Below, piece after piece: positions 24,887 through 36,717 of a DNA stretch of 64,000 nucleotides. Position numbers and translations under genes: made by a program. The notes beneath the pieces were generated by a model, which searched no databases, had not been told where the DNA came from, and saw only the letters and a list, made by a program, of their open reading frames with translations. The stretch covers positions 26,097,153 to 26,161,152 of the forward strand of contig OX291545.1 of assembly GCA_946406115.1 (NCBI GenBank), given 5' to 3'. Position 1 is the first letter of the stretch. Every line of letters begins with the position of its first letter. This DNA is from Apoda limacodes (lineage: Eukaryota > Arthropoda > Insecta > Lepidoptera > Limacodidae).

Positions 24887-25110
24887 AAACCGGCCAAGTG
24901 CGAGTCGGACTCGCGCACTAAGGAAAACTCGAAGACGGCTAGACCGAATTCGCTAATTCTTTTTTTGTTTTGTTTGTTAGTGTTAGGGCAAGGCTTTTAT
25001 AAAAGCAAAAAACGGTCAAATGCAAGTCGGACTCGCGCACTAAGGAAAACTCGAAGATGGCTGGACCAATTCGATAATTTTTATTTTGTTATGTTTGTTA
25101 CTGTTAGGGC
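24887..25110. repeat. Two tandem ends of the GAGTCGGACTCGC repeat
   Basis: The sequence GTGCGAGTCGGACTCGCGCA with AAGGAAAACTCGAAGA is present at 24897 and again near 25019, each followed by TTTTGTT(A/T)TGTTTGTTA and a (T)GTTAGGGC block. The same family in fuller form lies at 47.65-48.10 kb. Confidence 0.65.
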
Positions 25111-25355
25111 CCTCAGGTAAATGCACTTTTCCGAAAGCTGTTTGCTTCATTACACTCACCAAACGTCTTCAAAACTTTTTACCATTCCAGACTAAGGTTA
25201 TGCTGGCGCAGTCTTTACTGCTTCCGATCCTTGATTACACGGACGTAAGCTATCTAGACCTTACAGAGGAGCTACTCGACAAACTTGAACGTCTCCAAAA
25301 TTGATGTATCCGATTCATTTTCGGATTACGGAAATACGATCACATTTCAGAGTTT
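25111..25355 (+). mobile_element. LINE RT C-terminal fragment
   Basis: One frame reads FPKAVCFITLTKRLQNFL, FQTKVMLAQSLLLPILDY, LTEELLDKLERLQN, one stop, then CIRFIFGLRKYDHISEF. This is the thumb and downstream region of insect non-LTR ORF2 proteins (Jockey/CR1 branch, inferred). It starts abruptly after the GTTAGGGC repeat and is followed at 25365-25391 by GTCTGTCGGGTCAGCTAGTT, which looks like a Helitron-type CTAG end. Confidence 0.7.
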
Positions 25356-25391
25356 CATACTTAGTGGACAACGTCTGTCGGGTCAGCTAGT

Positions 25392-25560
25392 TTTCTATAA
25401 AAACGGCAAAAAAAATCACGTTTGTTGTATGGGAGCCCCCCTTAAATATTTGTTTTATTTTAATATAATTATTCATTTTTAAAGTGAATATATAACTAAA
25501 TATTCTAGCGTCTGCCTGTTGCCGTTATCAATTTTTATTATTTGTCAATTATTATTTTTG
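25392..25560 (-). repeat. Partial GGTTCCGTACCC-type repeat, reverse orientation
   Basis: ATCACGTTTGTTGTATGGGA and CCCCCTTAAATATTTGTTTT are reverse complements of internal parts of the 47.65-48.10 kb element, whose own versions are AAGGGGGGCTCCCATTCAAC and AACAAACGTGATTGTTTTGC. Confidence 0.55.
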
Positions 25561-25744
25561 TTTTTATGTAACATAGGGGGCGCACCATAAATATCGTCAA
25601 TCGTGTGAAGGAATTCAGATATTTAAGAGTTCTCCAATATTTAATAGTACTTGTGGGATTAGTACCATCATAACTATATTCTTGCACAATCCTATGTATA
25701 CATATACTCGTAACTATCCACACTATGCATTTATATAATGTTCT

Positions 25745-27224
25745 AAATATATAAAAGAAGAAACTGACTGACTGACATATCAACGCACAGCCCAAACCGC
25801 TGGGTCTAGAGATTCCAAATTTGGCACGTAGGTTCATTATCATGTATAAGGGTGCACTAAGAAAGGATTTTTCAAAATTCACCCCCTGAAGGGGTGAAAC
25901 AGGGGCCCACAGTTTGTATGAAAATCCGTCATATTTGAAGTTAAATGGATAAAAATTTGTATATGGCCTTTCTGTTAAAAACTAAGAATGACGTGTTTCA
26001 CTGTTTTTAGAAAATCATCCCCTAAGGGGATAAATAGGGGTTGTAAATTTGTATAAAAAAATACAAACAACAGAACTGATTTGGCTGAAATTCAAAGTAT
26101 ATATATTCAGGTAGCTTATATCTTGACATAACACTTAGGCTACATTTTATCTCGGAAAACTTACAAGTTCCCACAGGAATCATTATAACTTAATTTAACT
26201 TTTCTTACTCTTTTACGTCGCGTCACACCAGTGCATCTGATTCAGATGAAATTTGGCATAATGAAATTTGAAAGAATGAAGAAGGACAAGGCTATTTTTC
26301 CCGATCGAGAGGTCTAGCGGGAATGAAAACCTATCGCGATAAAAAACTTTGCGCGGGAAAACACGATATGATTGAGCTGTAATTTATCACAGAGATAGTT
26401 AAAGAGACTGAAAAGAATTTAAACTCCTTTTTATCCCAATTAAAATGTTCCCGTAGGACCTTTCGCGATATTTAAAATTTTGGCGAATAAAACCACATTA
26501 AAATACTACGCGATTGAGCTGAATTTCGACACAAGATTAGTTAAAGAGACGGAAAAGGATATAAGCTATAATAAATACCGATCAAAAGTTCCTGTAGGAA
26601 TAAAAATGCTATCGCAAAGTTTGTACGGAAATTCGTTATTTTTCAATTAAAATGGATGAAAATTGGTACATGGCCTTTAGTTTGAAAATTATGAATGACG
26701 TGTTTTACTGTTTTTGGAAAACAATCTTCTAAGGTCTAGAGGGAGTAAACTACGGGTTGTAAATTTGTATAAAAAAAATTCAAACAATGGATCAGATTTG
26801 GCTAAAATTTATAACTTAATATGACTTTTGTTACTCTTTCACGTCGCACCACTGCATCGGTTTCAGATGAGGCATAGACATAGTTGAAAGAACGAAGAAG
26901 GATAAGGCTTTTTTCCTGATTGAGAGATCCCATAGGAATGAAATCCTAACGCGATAATCAAACTTAGCGCGGGAAAATACGATTTAATTGGGCGGTAATT
27001 TTGTCACAGGGATAGTTGAAGATATGGAAAAGGATTGAAACTCCTTTTTATCCCGATTCGGAAGTTCCCGTGGGAATAAAACCATGGTAAAATATTATGC
27101 AACTGAGCTGAAATTTGGCAGAAGCTTAGTTGAAGAGACCGGAATAGGATATAAACAACATTTAATACAGATCAAGAGTTCCTGTGGGAATATAAACTTA
27201 CCGCAAAATTTGTATGACATGTTT
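25745..27224. repeat. Composite block of an ACTGACTGACTGA-type repeat
   Basis: It opens AAGAAACTGACTGACTGACA, then CAACGCACAGCCC and AATTTGGCACGTAGGTTCAT. The segment GAATGACGTGTTT(C/T)ACTGTTTTT occurs at about 25986 and again near 26694. The REcurring phrases CTTT(T/C)ACGTCGC..CAC and GTTCCCG(T/C)(A/G)GGA also come round two or more times. So the 1.5 kb is built from repeated internal segments about 700 bp apart. No coding frame is supported. Confidence 0.5.
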
Positions 27225-27305
27225 GTTGTAAAGTGTTGTATGGTGTTGTATGGTGTTGCATGGTGTTGCATGGTGTTGCATAGTGTTGTATGGTGTTGTG
27301 TGTTT
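27225..27305. repeat. 10-bp GTGTTGTATG minisatellite
   Basis: About eight head-to-tail units of GTGTTG(T/C)AT(G/A), pure in period with only transitions between units. It immediately follows the composite repeat block, so it may be that block's expanded tail. Confidence 0.85.
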
Positions 27306-27414
27306 TTTATTTCTTTGGCACGTTAGTTACTTATACTAAGAAATCATTTTTCTAAATTAAATTAAAATTAATGGCTTGAAATGGGGACCAAAGTTTGAAA
27401 ATCCACTATTTTTT

Positions 27415-27510
27415 AACATTCTTCTTCTTCTCAGCCAGGGGACGTCTACTGCTAAATATAGGCCTCCCCCCATATGTTTCTACAAAGATCGGTCAAATGC
27501 CGCCCGCGCA
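27415..27510 (-). mobile_element. RTE LINE 3' end fragment
   Basis: Reverse complement reads AAFDRSL..KHMG.EAYI and TSPG with small lesions, then a run of GAA/GAAG. This corresponds to the C-terminal AA.DRSLWR..GEAYVQQWTS of lepidopteran RTE elements. Only the terminal ~30 codons remain. Confidence 0.6.
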
Positions 27511-27744
27511 CAACTACTACCGACTACTATCCAAACCAGATGGGTATGTAGTATTTTTCAACCTACCTACTTCCTATCGATAAATGAGTAAACAAGAGTT
27601 TAAGGATTTTTGACATTTTGTGACTAAGTCTGAAAATCCAAAATAGGTATTGTATGGTTTTTGGGGTCGCTGATACGAAAACGCGGCGGAAGTGAAATTC
27701 ATTGTTGGACTGCGATTGGGTTCAAATGTCTAAAGAATAATATA

Positions 27745-28175
27745 TATATATATATATGTTATTATTATAAAGAGGAAAGATTTCATTGTTTGTTTGTTTG
27801 TATTGAATAGGCTCCGAATCTACTGGACCGATTTGAAAAATGTTTTCACCATTAGAAGCCGACATTATCCCTGATGAACATAGACTACTTTTTACCACGG
27901 AAAAATGCTTCATTCCTACGGGAAAACGGGTAATAGGACAACGGGTAGTAAGAATTATCCTTCCGTGCTTATCTTTTTCACATAACTTCCAATCGGCTAT
28001 TTGACCTATTGAGTTGAAATTTTGTATGTGTATTTCCATGGTTTCACAGACACGAATGTATTATGCCATTAAAGAGGAAATTGATTTTTTATATTTTTTT
28101 CTATAATTGAGGAGTTGCCGTAAGAACCTTCGCCGATAACGAAATTTAGGGGGGCGAAGCCGCTGGTAGAAGCTT
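27745..28175 (+). mobile_element. Helitron-like element of the AAAGAGGAAAGATTT type
   Basis: Opens with an AT microsatellite and TTATTATTATAAAGAGGAAA, with a GTTTGTTTGTTTGT run. It continues GAATAGGCTCCGAATCTACT and CATAGACTACTTTTTACC. It ends GAGGAGTTGCCGTAAGAACC, then GGCGAAGCCGCTGGTAGAAG. Same 3' end type as 12638-12760, but longer. Confidence 0.6.
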
Positions 28176-28185
28176 CATACATAAA

Positions 28186-28315
28186 GACATCCATACTTAA
28201 GACAAACACAAATGTTTATATTGTAACATAAATGTTTGTCCAGTGCGAAAATCGAACCCACCCACACCCTTTTGCACAGCAGCTGGCCAGTCTACCAACT
28301 GGCTGCGAGCGAGTT
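28186..28315 (-). mobile_element. tRNA-derived SINE, head half
   Basis: On the - strand: TTGGTAGACTGGCCAGCTGC, then GGGTTCGATTTTCGCACTGG (B-box-like), then ATTTGTGTTTGTCTTAAGTA. Same family as 16525-16765, lacking the tail. Confidence 0.6.
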
Positions 28316-28434
28316 TAATTTTAATTTTTTTCTTTTTTTCTCAGCTTAATACACGGTAACGTAACTGGATCTGGAATTATATATAGTGTTTTGCGCAGGC
28401 AACGTCCCGATTTTCTAAATTTTAAATTACCACA

Positions 28435-28910
28435 AATTTAACGCGAGCGAAGCCGCGGGCAAAAGCTACTTAATATTATAAATGCAAAAGTAACTCTGTA
28501 TGTTACCTCTTCACGCTCAAGCCGCTGTACCGATCAAAATGAAATTTGGCATGAAGACAGTTTTTCAGTTTTCAGTTTCAGAGAACAAGTATAAGTCGGT
28601 TTTTTTTCCATAATTGAGGAGTTGCCGTTGAAATCCTACACCGATGACTGAAATTAGGGCGGGTGGAACCGCAGGCAAAAGCTAGTATATTATAAATGCG
28701 ATAGTGAGTCTGTTTGTTTGTCCCTGAATCACGTCACAACGGAGCATCCAATTGATCTAAGCCTTCGCTCAGGGATAATTGAAGAGACGGAGAAGGACAT
28801 AGGCTAGACTTTTATTCCGTAATAATAAAAGTTTATGCAGGAATGACCGAATTCCACGTGCATAAACTATAGCTGCATGAAGTCGTTTTGCACCAAATGA
28901 ACAAAAAAAT
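28435..28910 (+). mobile_element. Three Helitron-like copies in tandem
   Basis: A 3' end alone (GCGAGCGAAGCCGCGGGCAA, ending 28468) abuts a full short copy. That copy runs from TAATATTATAAATGCAAAAG to CGCAGGCAAAAGCTAGT (28472-28686). A third head, ATATTATAAATGCGATAGTG, follows immediately and fades out near 28910. Confidence 0.65.
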
Positions 28911-29374
28911 AATATGCTAAAAATATATACACTGTACACACATACCAGAAGGCAGCGACCCTCTTAAAATTAGCTACAACTTAGTTAACTCGATAAGTCG
29001 ATTGTCATGCTGGAAAACAGCCAAGTATCTTTTTATCGATTGCCGTAAACAATAGCTTTGATGTGACACAATAGTTTTGAAAGGCGTGCGATCGTAGATT
29101 AGGCATGGGAGTAGTGAGTGAGCACCCCTAGCGAAAGTGGCTGAATAAAAGCACGATTCTCCTTATTAATTATCCAGCTTTGTTTTATTTATCGTCTTCT
29201 GATCAAAGAAGTTCAAAGTTCTTAAATGTTTTATAGATTTATTAAGACATTTTTTATACTAACTTGTATTAGGTAATTACTCACATTTCTTACTGCAAGG
29301 CGACATAGCACGCAGCATGCAGGTTACTAAGAATAGCGCATGGTTGAAATTTATGGTACATAAGGTAAAAGTCA

Positions 29375-29415
29375 TAAATGTAAATCGGTCTGGTGCAAGT
29401 CGGACTCGCACCTCT
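29375..29415. repeat. Short GTGCAAGTCGGACTCGC fragment
   Basis: End fragment of the GAGTCGGACTCGC repeat family. Confidence 0.45.
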
Positions 29416-29559
29416 TTTTTTCTTTGTGAATTCATGTCGTAATATTTATTTTATTAACCGAAATGATATTTATGAATAAATCTATCTAAGGTTGGCTTCG
29501 CCACGTTTCACAGGACACAACGTAAATTAGTAAATTAAAATTCCGGATTGTCAAGGATT

Positions 29560-29757
29560 AATATCGTTTCAGCCGGTATGTCTCCACAACAGCCGGTCCT
29601 GAGCCGCCCTTGCCCATCCGCTTCTTGCGGCTCTGACCAGATCGTCTGTCCATCTGGTAGGAGGCTGACCCACGCTGCGTTTTCCGATTCGTAGTCGCCA
29701 CTCGATAACTCGGTTATCGGTCGACGAGCGATGTGGCCTGCTATTCGTCAACAACTT
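29560..29757 (-). mobile_element. RTE LINE C-terminal fragment
   Basis: A 60-codon frame reads VIEWRLRIGKRSVGQPPT, RWTDDLVRAARSGWARAAQD and RLLWRHTG. This is the conserved end of lepidopteran RTE endonuclease-reverse transcriptases (consensus W.PR.GKRSVGRPPTRW.DD). The frame is open but only a C-terminal scrap, cut off before the EAYVQQW terminus. Confidence 0.8.
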
Positions 29758-30726
29758 CGAGATTGATATAGCCGGTTTTTATTATTTGTTGTGTTATACT
29801 TCAAAGTTCACTTGTTTATTTTATTGTTTTTTGGTAATCCACCATAATATCACATGCTTCTTGAATTTTTTAGCCATCTCCCTATTACGATTTAAAAGAT
29901 AAAGCTCTTTAAAGGTCACAGGCACCGTAGGCTTATTTATGACGTCTCTTTAGCACGGAACTCTAAAAAAGCAATCGTTTTACACAGAGAGCGAACACCG
30001 CGTGGTCTCTCGTTACATTTTTCTTGCATATAGGTCTTAACTTCAGAATGCTCCAGAAAACCGGTAGATAAAAGATCTGAGCCTTGCAATACTGCAGTAT
30101 TAAATTTCGATCAATTTTTGAGCTTAGTACCAGTTTTTGCTAGTGATAACGAGGGTTTTTCATTTTCCGGCAAATTTAGAAAAACGATTTGCAAGGCTAG
30201 GATTTCTCAGGGTAAAAAAAAATGTTTGTTTCGATTTTCCAGAAAATCAATGGTTCCCATGGTGCTATTCAAAAATTGCCAAAATGCAGTACAAATTCCT
30301 GTACTTTTGATTTTTCACAATTGTTATTTTACTACAATGTGGTGGCGGTTAGATAAAATTTAGCTTAGCCTCCTCTAATCATTCGAAAAATGGGTGAAAA
30401 GCTCAAAAATAGCTGTAAATATCTGTGCATTGCGTTTTTTCTAATTCCAGTTTTACAAGGATTAGATGCTTCAGTTCTATATGGCCTGGGGATGAAACCT
30501 AGCCACTGCTCGTCAACGTATTTGGTGAGACCCTTTCAATCCAGTTTGAAAAAAAAACGCAATAAAGGTTAACATAACTTTTAACTAAAATACTGAATGC
30601 TCGCTACACAATCTTCAATGGGGTACAAAATAGATATCTGCTCATTTCAAAACCCACGAGCGAACCTGTGGTATTTACTAGTCAACATTATACCAGGACG
30701 TCATATTTGTCGACAATAGTATCCTT

Positions 30727-30890
30727 TATGTAGCAAACAATCGTGTTGCTGATGAATTTCGGTGAACGTCTGCGCGTCGTGTCTTTGTGTTCGAGCCTCC
30801 CTCTAGTGGACAATACAATAGAACAAAAGTTGTTCAATAGCGCAAGCACCTAATACCCTGGCCCTCCCTCCATTGTCTCGGGTAATGTTC
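30727..30890 (+). repeat. Dispersed repeat, partner of 22.9 kb
   Basis: See the copy at 22880-23050. This copy keeps AACAATCGTGTTGCTGATGA and GAACAAAAGTTGTTCAATAG. Confidence 0.55.
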
Positions 30891-31304
30891 CACTTTTATG
30901 GATATTTTCAGCAGATTGCTATAATCTGGATGATGAAGTCGGTAACTTACTTTAGAGCAAGTAAGTTTGTCTCTTGAAATATATTTATAATAGGGGTTTA
31001 AATATGAAATTGCCGTTTTTACGCACTGGCCACGTAGAATTAAAATCAGACCTGCATAGTGTCAAATTTCAGAATGACACTTTATCACACGAAAACTACT
31101 TATAATGTTCTTAATTTAAAAATGGCATGATATTTGTTCTTCAACTATCAAAATATTTGAGTCTACTGACTCAATTAAGGCCACAAAAGAAAATAGTTTT
31201 CACCCATGGTTTTTACGTTCAGCTTTTAACGTGAAGATGGATACTGCAGTGAAAATCTGAGTACCTAATGTTCGAATATGAGTTCAGATTCCCACGAACA
31301 ACAC

Positions 31305-31690
31305 ATGCTGTGTTTGGAGAGGATATGGCTTACGAACGCATTTTGCGTTATTTGTTTAACCACTTTCGTAGTGGAAACTTTGATCATCCACGAGGAAGAC
31401 AAGCCACTTAGGTAAATAACGATTAATTGAAGGTGACGGTGGAAGTCGATCCGTGTGAAACTATTAAAGAATTAGGGGCATGTATGGTTTCACGTTATAA
31501 AGCATACCCAAAATATTGAATCAATGGCAGCAAATCCCATTATTGGTCCATGATAGTCTAGACCACACTGCTCGTGAAACAGTTCTAACACTACAAGAAC
31601 TGCAGTTAGAACCATCCGTTATCCTTCATTCTCGCCGGACCTGACTACCACTTCTTCGGCAATTTGGACAATTTTTTATAATAATATTAA
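31305..31690 (+). mobile_element. Mariner transposase remnant with internal deletion
   Basis: The first part translates as NHFRSGNFDHPRGRQAT, then LKVTVEVDPCETIKELG, matching the FRSGN.DL.D.PRGRP region of mariner transposases. The second part has CT.CTCGTGAAACAGTTCTAA, AACTGCAGTTAGAACCATCC and TCTCGCCGGACCTGACTACC. That is the DN.RPHTA..T..TLQEL and YSPDL..TDYHFF end, with frameshifts. The middle with the first catalytic Asp is missing. Confidence 0.7.
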
Positions 31691-31892
31691 ATATTTGTTC
31701 TGATAGATCTTCCAGTCAAAGCGTTGGTTTTTTTTCAGCGTCGCATAATTTGAAAAGTTAATTTTTGAACTATTTCTCACGCTTGCAGCAAATACCGTTT
31801 TTTCTCATTTGTTTTTAGTAAATAATATAAAACCAGTCAAGTGCATGTAAGTGTGTTAGGTTGGAGTTCCCTATATAAAGAATTATTACAGA

Positions 31893-32140
31893 CTAGCTTT
31901 TGCCCGCGGTTTCACCTGCCCTAAATTCCGTTATCGGTGTAGGATTTCAACGGCAACTACTCAAGTATAGAAAAAAAATCGACTCACGCTTGACGTTTTT
32001 AAGTAGTCTATGTCCTTTCTCGGAGCTCAAACTATCTCCATACCGAATTTCATCTTGATCAGTACAGCGGTTTAAGCGTGAAGAGGTAGCAGAGAGACAG
32101 AAACAGTTACTTTCGCAATTATATTATCAGTATGGGTATC
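31893..32140 (-). mobile_element. Helitron-like element, reverse orientation
   Basis: Starts GACTAGCTTTTGCCCGCGGT on the + strand (reverse complement of the 3' terminus). It ends with GTTACTTTCGCAATTATATT (reverse complement of the head). Full-length copy of the same family as 23897-24134. Confidence 0.7.
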
Positions 32141-34489
32141 TAAAACATGTAACCAGAGTTTGTTTAAAACAATTTTTCTTAAAAGTTTTTGTAAAGCTTT
32201 ATTCAAGAAGAGTACAAAATCTGATGATTTTACTAAACATCCAAATATAATAGATTTCTCTAGAGTATTTTGTGAAAAGGCAGAAGGCTGTAAAAAATAC
32301 GGTTTGCACTAGAGGTGAGTTTTAAGTGAGTTTTAATTTTAAAATAGTATTTTGTGTACTAAGGTGGTAAGGAGAAAATTATGACAAAATATTATTACCT
32401 TGTAAATCAGCTAAAAACAATTCAGTAGCCCTTATGTACATAAGTACACCATCCACATATGCAGGATATGCACCTCCATCCCTCCCACCTTATGTGGACG
32501 ATGTCAACTTCACGGGATGTGACACTCCTTATGTGGGTTTGCAAGGTAATAACATTTTATCATAATAATGAATCTCCGCAAAGTAACGCCTGATTCTATC
32601 AATTAGGAGAAAATTACTAACTAAGCTATTTAAAAGCCAAAGGCCTAAGGCTTTGATGACTCGAGTTTGTAATTTCCGTACCATCCGTGCTACACACAAT
32701 GTTTTTCATTACATTTGGGAGGAAAAAAAAAACAAATAAGCAGCGAAAACAATGCCACCGCCAGACGGCGCTATCTAAAGAAGTTATGAATTAAAAAGTT
32801 TTGGCTGAAGCTAAAACTTGTAAGAAATTACTTGCTTGTAGATAGACGGATTTAATACATACTTAATAGAATAAGCTCGTCATTTCCGCCTGTTCTATGA
32901 ACGCGCGCTTTGCTATTAAAAAGTAAAATTTACAAAGAAAAAGCCCGTGGTAGTAATTAAGGTCTTAGCTTGCTCGTAATGACACTGCTTGAGAGTACCT
33001 AAGTGTGATGAAAAACTAATTATGATATAATATAGTCGTAACAGTAACGTATGAACTACTATAGCAGTACTGTAGTTTTTACTTTATACACTGTACTATG
33101 TATAATTTGTACACAACAAATAGGCAAACAGTTGTTTTTATACTCTTTATTTTGAAATTGTGAAATCAAAACTCTTATCATATTAGTAGTCTTTTCACCA
33201 ACTCGTTACATAACGTATGTACTTGTAACATTAAAGCACGAACATAAGTAAGTAAACTGTACGCGTACGCTACAGAATAAAAAATTAAATACGAGCTACA
33301 GGCGCAGCACGCTTTCGCTAGATGGCGTTGTATTAAAATTAAATGGCACATTTTTGCCGCGTAATTTGCTTAAGCAGACATTACGAGTAAAAAAAAACAT
33401 TACTGAAGTAAATATAAATAAGTTTTTGTAAAGCTTTATTTATTAGTGTGTTTTTTTTTTATTTTTAGAACACACGGCTATAAAGTTTTAACTTTGAAAG
33501 GAATAACCTGAAAAGAAGAAAAAATTACAAATATATTAAACTTATACAGTACAGAAAACATTTTCATTTACCTTTTGTTGAAATAAGAGTACCGACTTTT
33601 TATATTATTCAAGCTTTAAAAATTCAACTATGACGTTACATCCCAAATTATTATTGTGTAAGAAATAATACGTAGACTGTTTATTCTTATGATATTATCC
33701 AATGTTGCGCACTTTGAAAGCTTCCAAAATGAAGTGTAGGGCAAACAATCAATTTACGAAGTGATATCCGCTTTCAGATTTAGATGCATTCGGCCAGGAG
33801 GAGGAATATATATTGATATAAAATAATTTATATTTTCTGTGCTAAAAGTTATTAAAAGTACTTAGATGTTATTTACCACTAGGCCACCTATCCAATGATT
33901 GTGCTTGTCGCACGTTTCGGGCAGCAAAAGCCTATACAGGTATTCTCGAGGAAATTTATAAGCGTAAATTATGATAAAATGTATCCTATGTTTTAATCTA
34001 GGACATGCAAGTTTTAAATCTGTTAGTTGTAGTCTGTTATTTTTGATAAAAAATTAAGATCGTGTATTTGTTAAGTTCAGATGAAAAGGTATCTTCTTAT
34101 TTCAACCTGCAAGTTATTTCATAAATATCCACCTAAAATCCAAGCAGAAAACGGCACTTTTTTAAATATAGAAAAACAGTGGACAAATGTTATATAACAA
34201 AACCATTTTATTCCAGGTTCTCAGTGCCTAACTGGTGCAAAACCTGTGATAACTAAAAAAACGTCCTACATTTCCAACGAAATAAAAAACGAAGCAAACT
34301 TTACAAATAGATCAAGAAAAACCAAGAGCGATATTTTAAGGTTTACAATACTTTTACGACTGCTTGACAAGTTCTTTATTTTTATCATCTTTTCTCGCTG
34401 TAGTTGAAAAAAAGCAGATAATGGCCCTAGGCTAAAAGGACTTCATGCTGCTCTCATGCACTTCATAACAATAATAATAAATATTTCTT
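32141..34489. other. AT-rich intergenic DNA, nothing recognised
   Basis: No coding, RNA or mobile-element feature can be supported. Confidence 0.35.
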
Positions 34490-34565
34490 GACATCACACA
34501 GCGCCACCTGGTCCTAACCTAAGCAAAGATTGTATAATGGATACCTCATAGATATGCAAGTTCAG
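34490..34565 (-). mobile_element. tRNA-derived SINE, tail half
   Basis: Reverse complement reads AGGTATCCATTATACAATCT, TTGCTTAGGTTAGGACCAGG and TGGCGCTGTGTG. That is the 3' tail of the SINE at 16525-16765, followed by TATTTATTATTATTG. Confidence 0.6.
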
Positions 34566-35274
34566 TACTATATACATATAGTACAGATAGGCAACGGCCC
34601 ATACATTTACTGGAACACTAAGATTAGTTCTGTAATACGAGTGCGTGGCGCTAGTGCGCAAAACGGAAAGGATTTTTTTTTTCTTAAATTCAATTATTAC
34701 TAGCCAGCTTATAAATTACTTTTCTAATGTGGCTTTATAGATACCAAGTTCCATCCCAGACTAATATTTATATTGTTGTTCATCTACAAAGAATATAAAA
34801 AAAGACATAAAATCAAACAACGTTCTGAAAGTTGACATTGTTTATTCATAAATATTCATGAAATGTACATTTATTTTCGATTTTCTTAAATTCTTAAGCT
34901 AATTTCTTAGGCTGCAATTAATAATAATTAGACCATTTACGAAAGTTTTTGTTTAGTTTTGAACTAAAACTTCAATGTAATATATAGTATAGTTTGAACT
35001 TTCATTTATGTTTTAAAAAAATATTCGTGTAAGCTTATTGAAATGATAAAGAATGTTAGACAATACCTTCTAATACAAAATATCTGTAGATATTATTCTT
35101 TTGAGTATCATCATACCTAGGCACAGGCTTATATTTTTTGTTTCCTCTTCGTACAAAAGACATTTCTAAAATGTTAATAAACAATTATTTATTAATAGCT
35201 ACTAAGAGACTAGCTATTTTTAAAATATTGTGTATTTTCTGTATAATATACCTAAATTGATAATATAATAATTC

Positions 35275-35385
35275 ATATTAGCAAATTAACCTAAATAAGG
35301 TTTGTACTATTACTTATGTTTTTCTCACGTCAAAAAGTGTACTCAGGACTGTAACAAAATTAATCAAATTCTTACCAACTTATCT
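35275..35385 (-). repeat. Dispersed repeat, inverted partner of 12.9 kb
   Basis: Contains TCACGTCAAAAAGTGTACTC and GGACTGTAACAAAATTAATC, the reverse complement of the 12855-12985 segment. Confidence 0.65.
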
Positions 35386-36185
35386 CTCCTAATAATCTTA
35401 AAAATTTCTCTATCGTAAATTACCATACAAGATTCAACCTTGCAATGATTATAGCGACACCTGCAAGGCAAAACTTCGTAAATCATTTGTCGTAAGTTTA
35501 CAGGAGAGTGCGTCAAAGTTTCAAAAAATTCTTAGTGACGTCTGTTACGTCCTAATGCCATTCAAACTTAAAAAAAATGTTCAAAAAGGAATAGTTTATA
35601 TTTCTGTATGATTAATGTGCTATTAGTACTTTCATTTTATTACCTTTTATGAGTTACAATGAGTTTGCACAGCATAAACTTTATAAAGTGACATTGTAAC
35701 TCAGGCCATACAATTAAATTTTGTGTATCAATATTTGCCTCATAGAGAAAAAATGCAACATGTATTTCAATCAGTTAAAAAGTTACGACTATCTATATAT
35801 ATATACTTCGCCTATATACTTCGCCTGTAAATCAACTAACATTTCAGTTATACTATGATCCTCAGCAGATTCCAAAATCTGTGCCCTCGAGATATATCTC
35901 CAAGCCTCTGAAGAGCTGCCGCCCGGCCACAAAAAACTATGGCAACCAATGTGGACAAGGATCTTCATTTTCGCCGAATTACAAAGTTACTTATTAGACT
36001 AGATTAGTTACTTAATATCAGGCTGAACAAAATTGACACAGGGCAATATTGCAAAACCCAAAAAGCTGTAAGAAAACCCGTCTGCAAATATAGGTGGAAA
36101 AATATTATGAGTAAGTCAGTAAAAATATTTTGACCCAAAACCACTTGCATTCTACCTTGTGCAAAAGGAGCCTTAATTTAATAGT
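35386..36185. other. AT-rich intergenic DNA, nothing recognised
   Basis: No supported feature. Confidence 0.35.
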
Positions 36186-36194
36186 GGAGTAGAG

Positions 36195-36270
36195 GACCGA
36201 GTGGCGCATTGCAGTGGTAGAACAGGCGACTGTCGAAGTTCGGGTTCGATTTCCGGTAAGGGCCCGCTAA
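36195..36270 (+). mobile_element. tRNA-like SINE head
   Basis: An A-box-like TGGCGCATTGCAGTGG (about 36202-36217) and a B-box-like GGTTCGATTTCC (36243-36254) are spaced as in a tRNA-derived Pol III promoter. The acceptor arms do not pair, so I call it a SINE, not a tRNA gene. It belongs to a different family from 16525-16765. Confidence 0.5.
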
Positions 36271-36717
36271 TTTTGTTATTATAAAGTTGTCTCGACTCTG
36301 GTTGCGACCAGTACTGTATGGTATACGGATATTTGGGGCAGTCATTATTGGCTATATATTGGTTATATACTATTTTATACTATTATTATTTCTGGAGGCT
36401 GTACGGACTGTGAACAACTGTTTTAAGTTTATAATTATGACGTCAAAATCTTAAAATATTTTATTTATAAATCTACAGAATTTTACTGATAAACACATAT
36501 CATGTGGAACACAGAAAGCAATTTTTTCATGACTGTTTTTAGGGAAAATATTTTATGGACACAAAACAATGACATTTCAACACTGTGGTCATAAATAATT
36601 GTCTCTAAATAAAATTAGTGTTTCCATACAAACGGACGAAGTGACATACAGACATTGCGAAACCATAAGAATAAGGGTCTGCTTATTATTCGTCCTTATA
36701 GCTTAATAGATAACTTA

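Noticed and set aside
36195..36270. Possible tRNA gene
   Set aside because: A and B box motifs are present, but the acceptor and anticodon stems do not pair.
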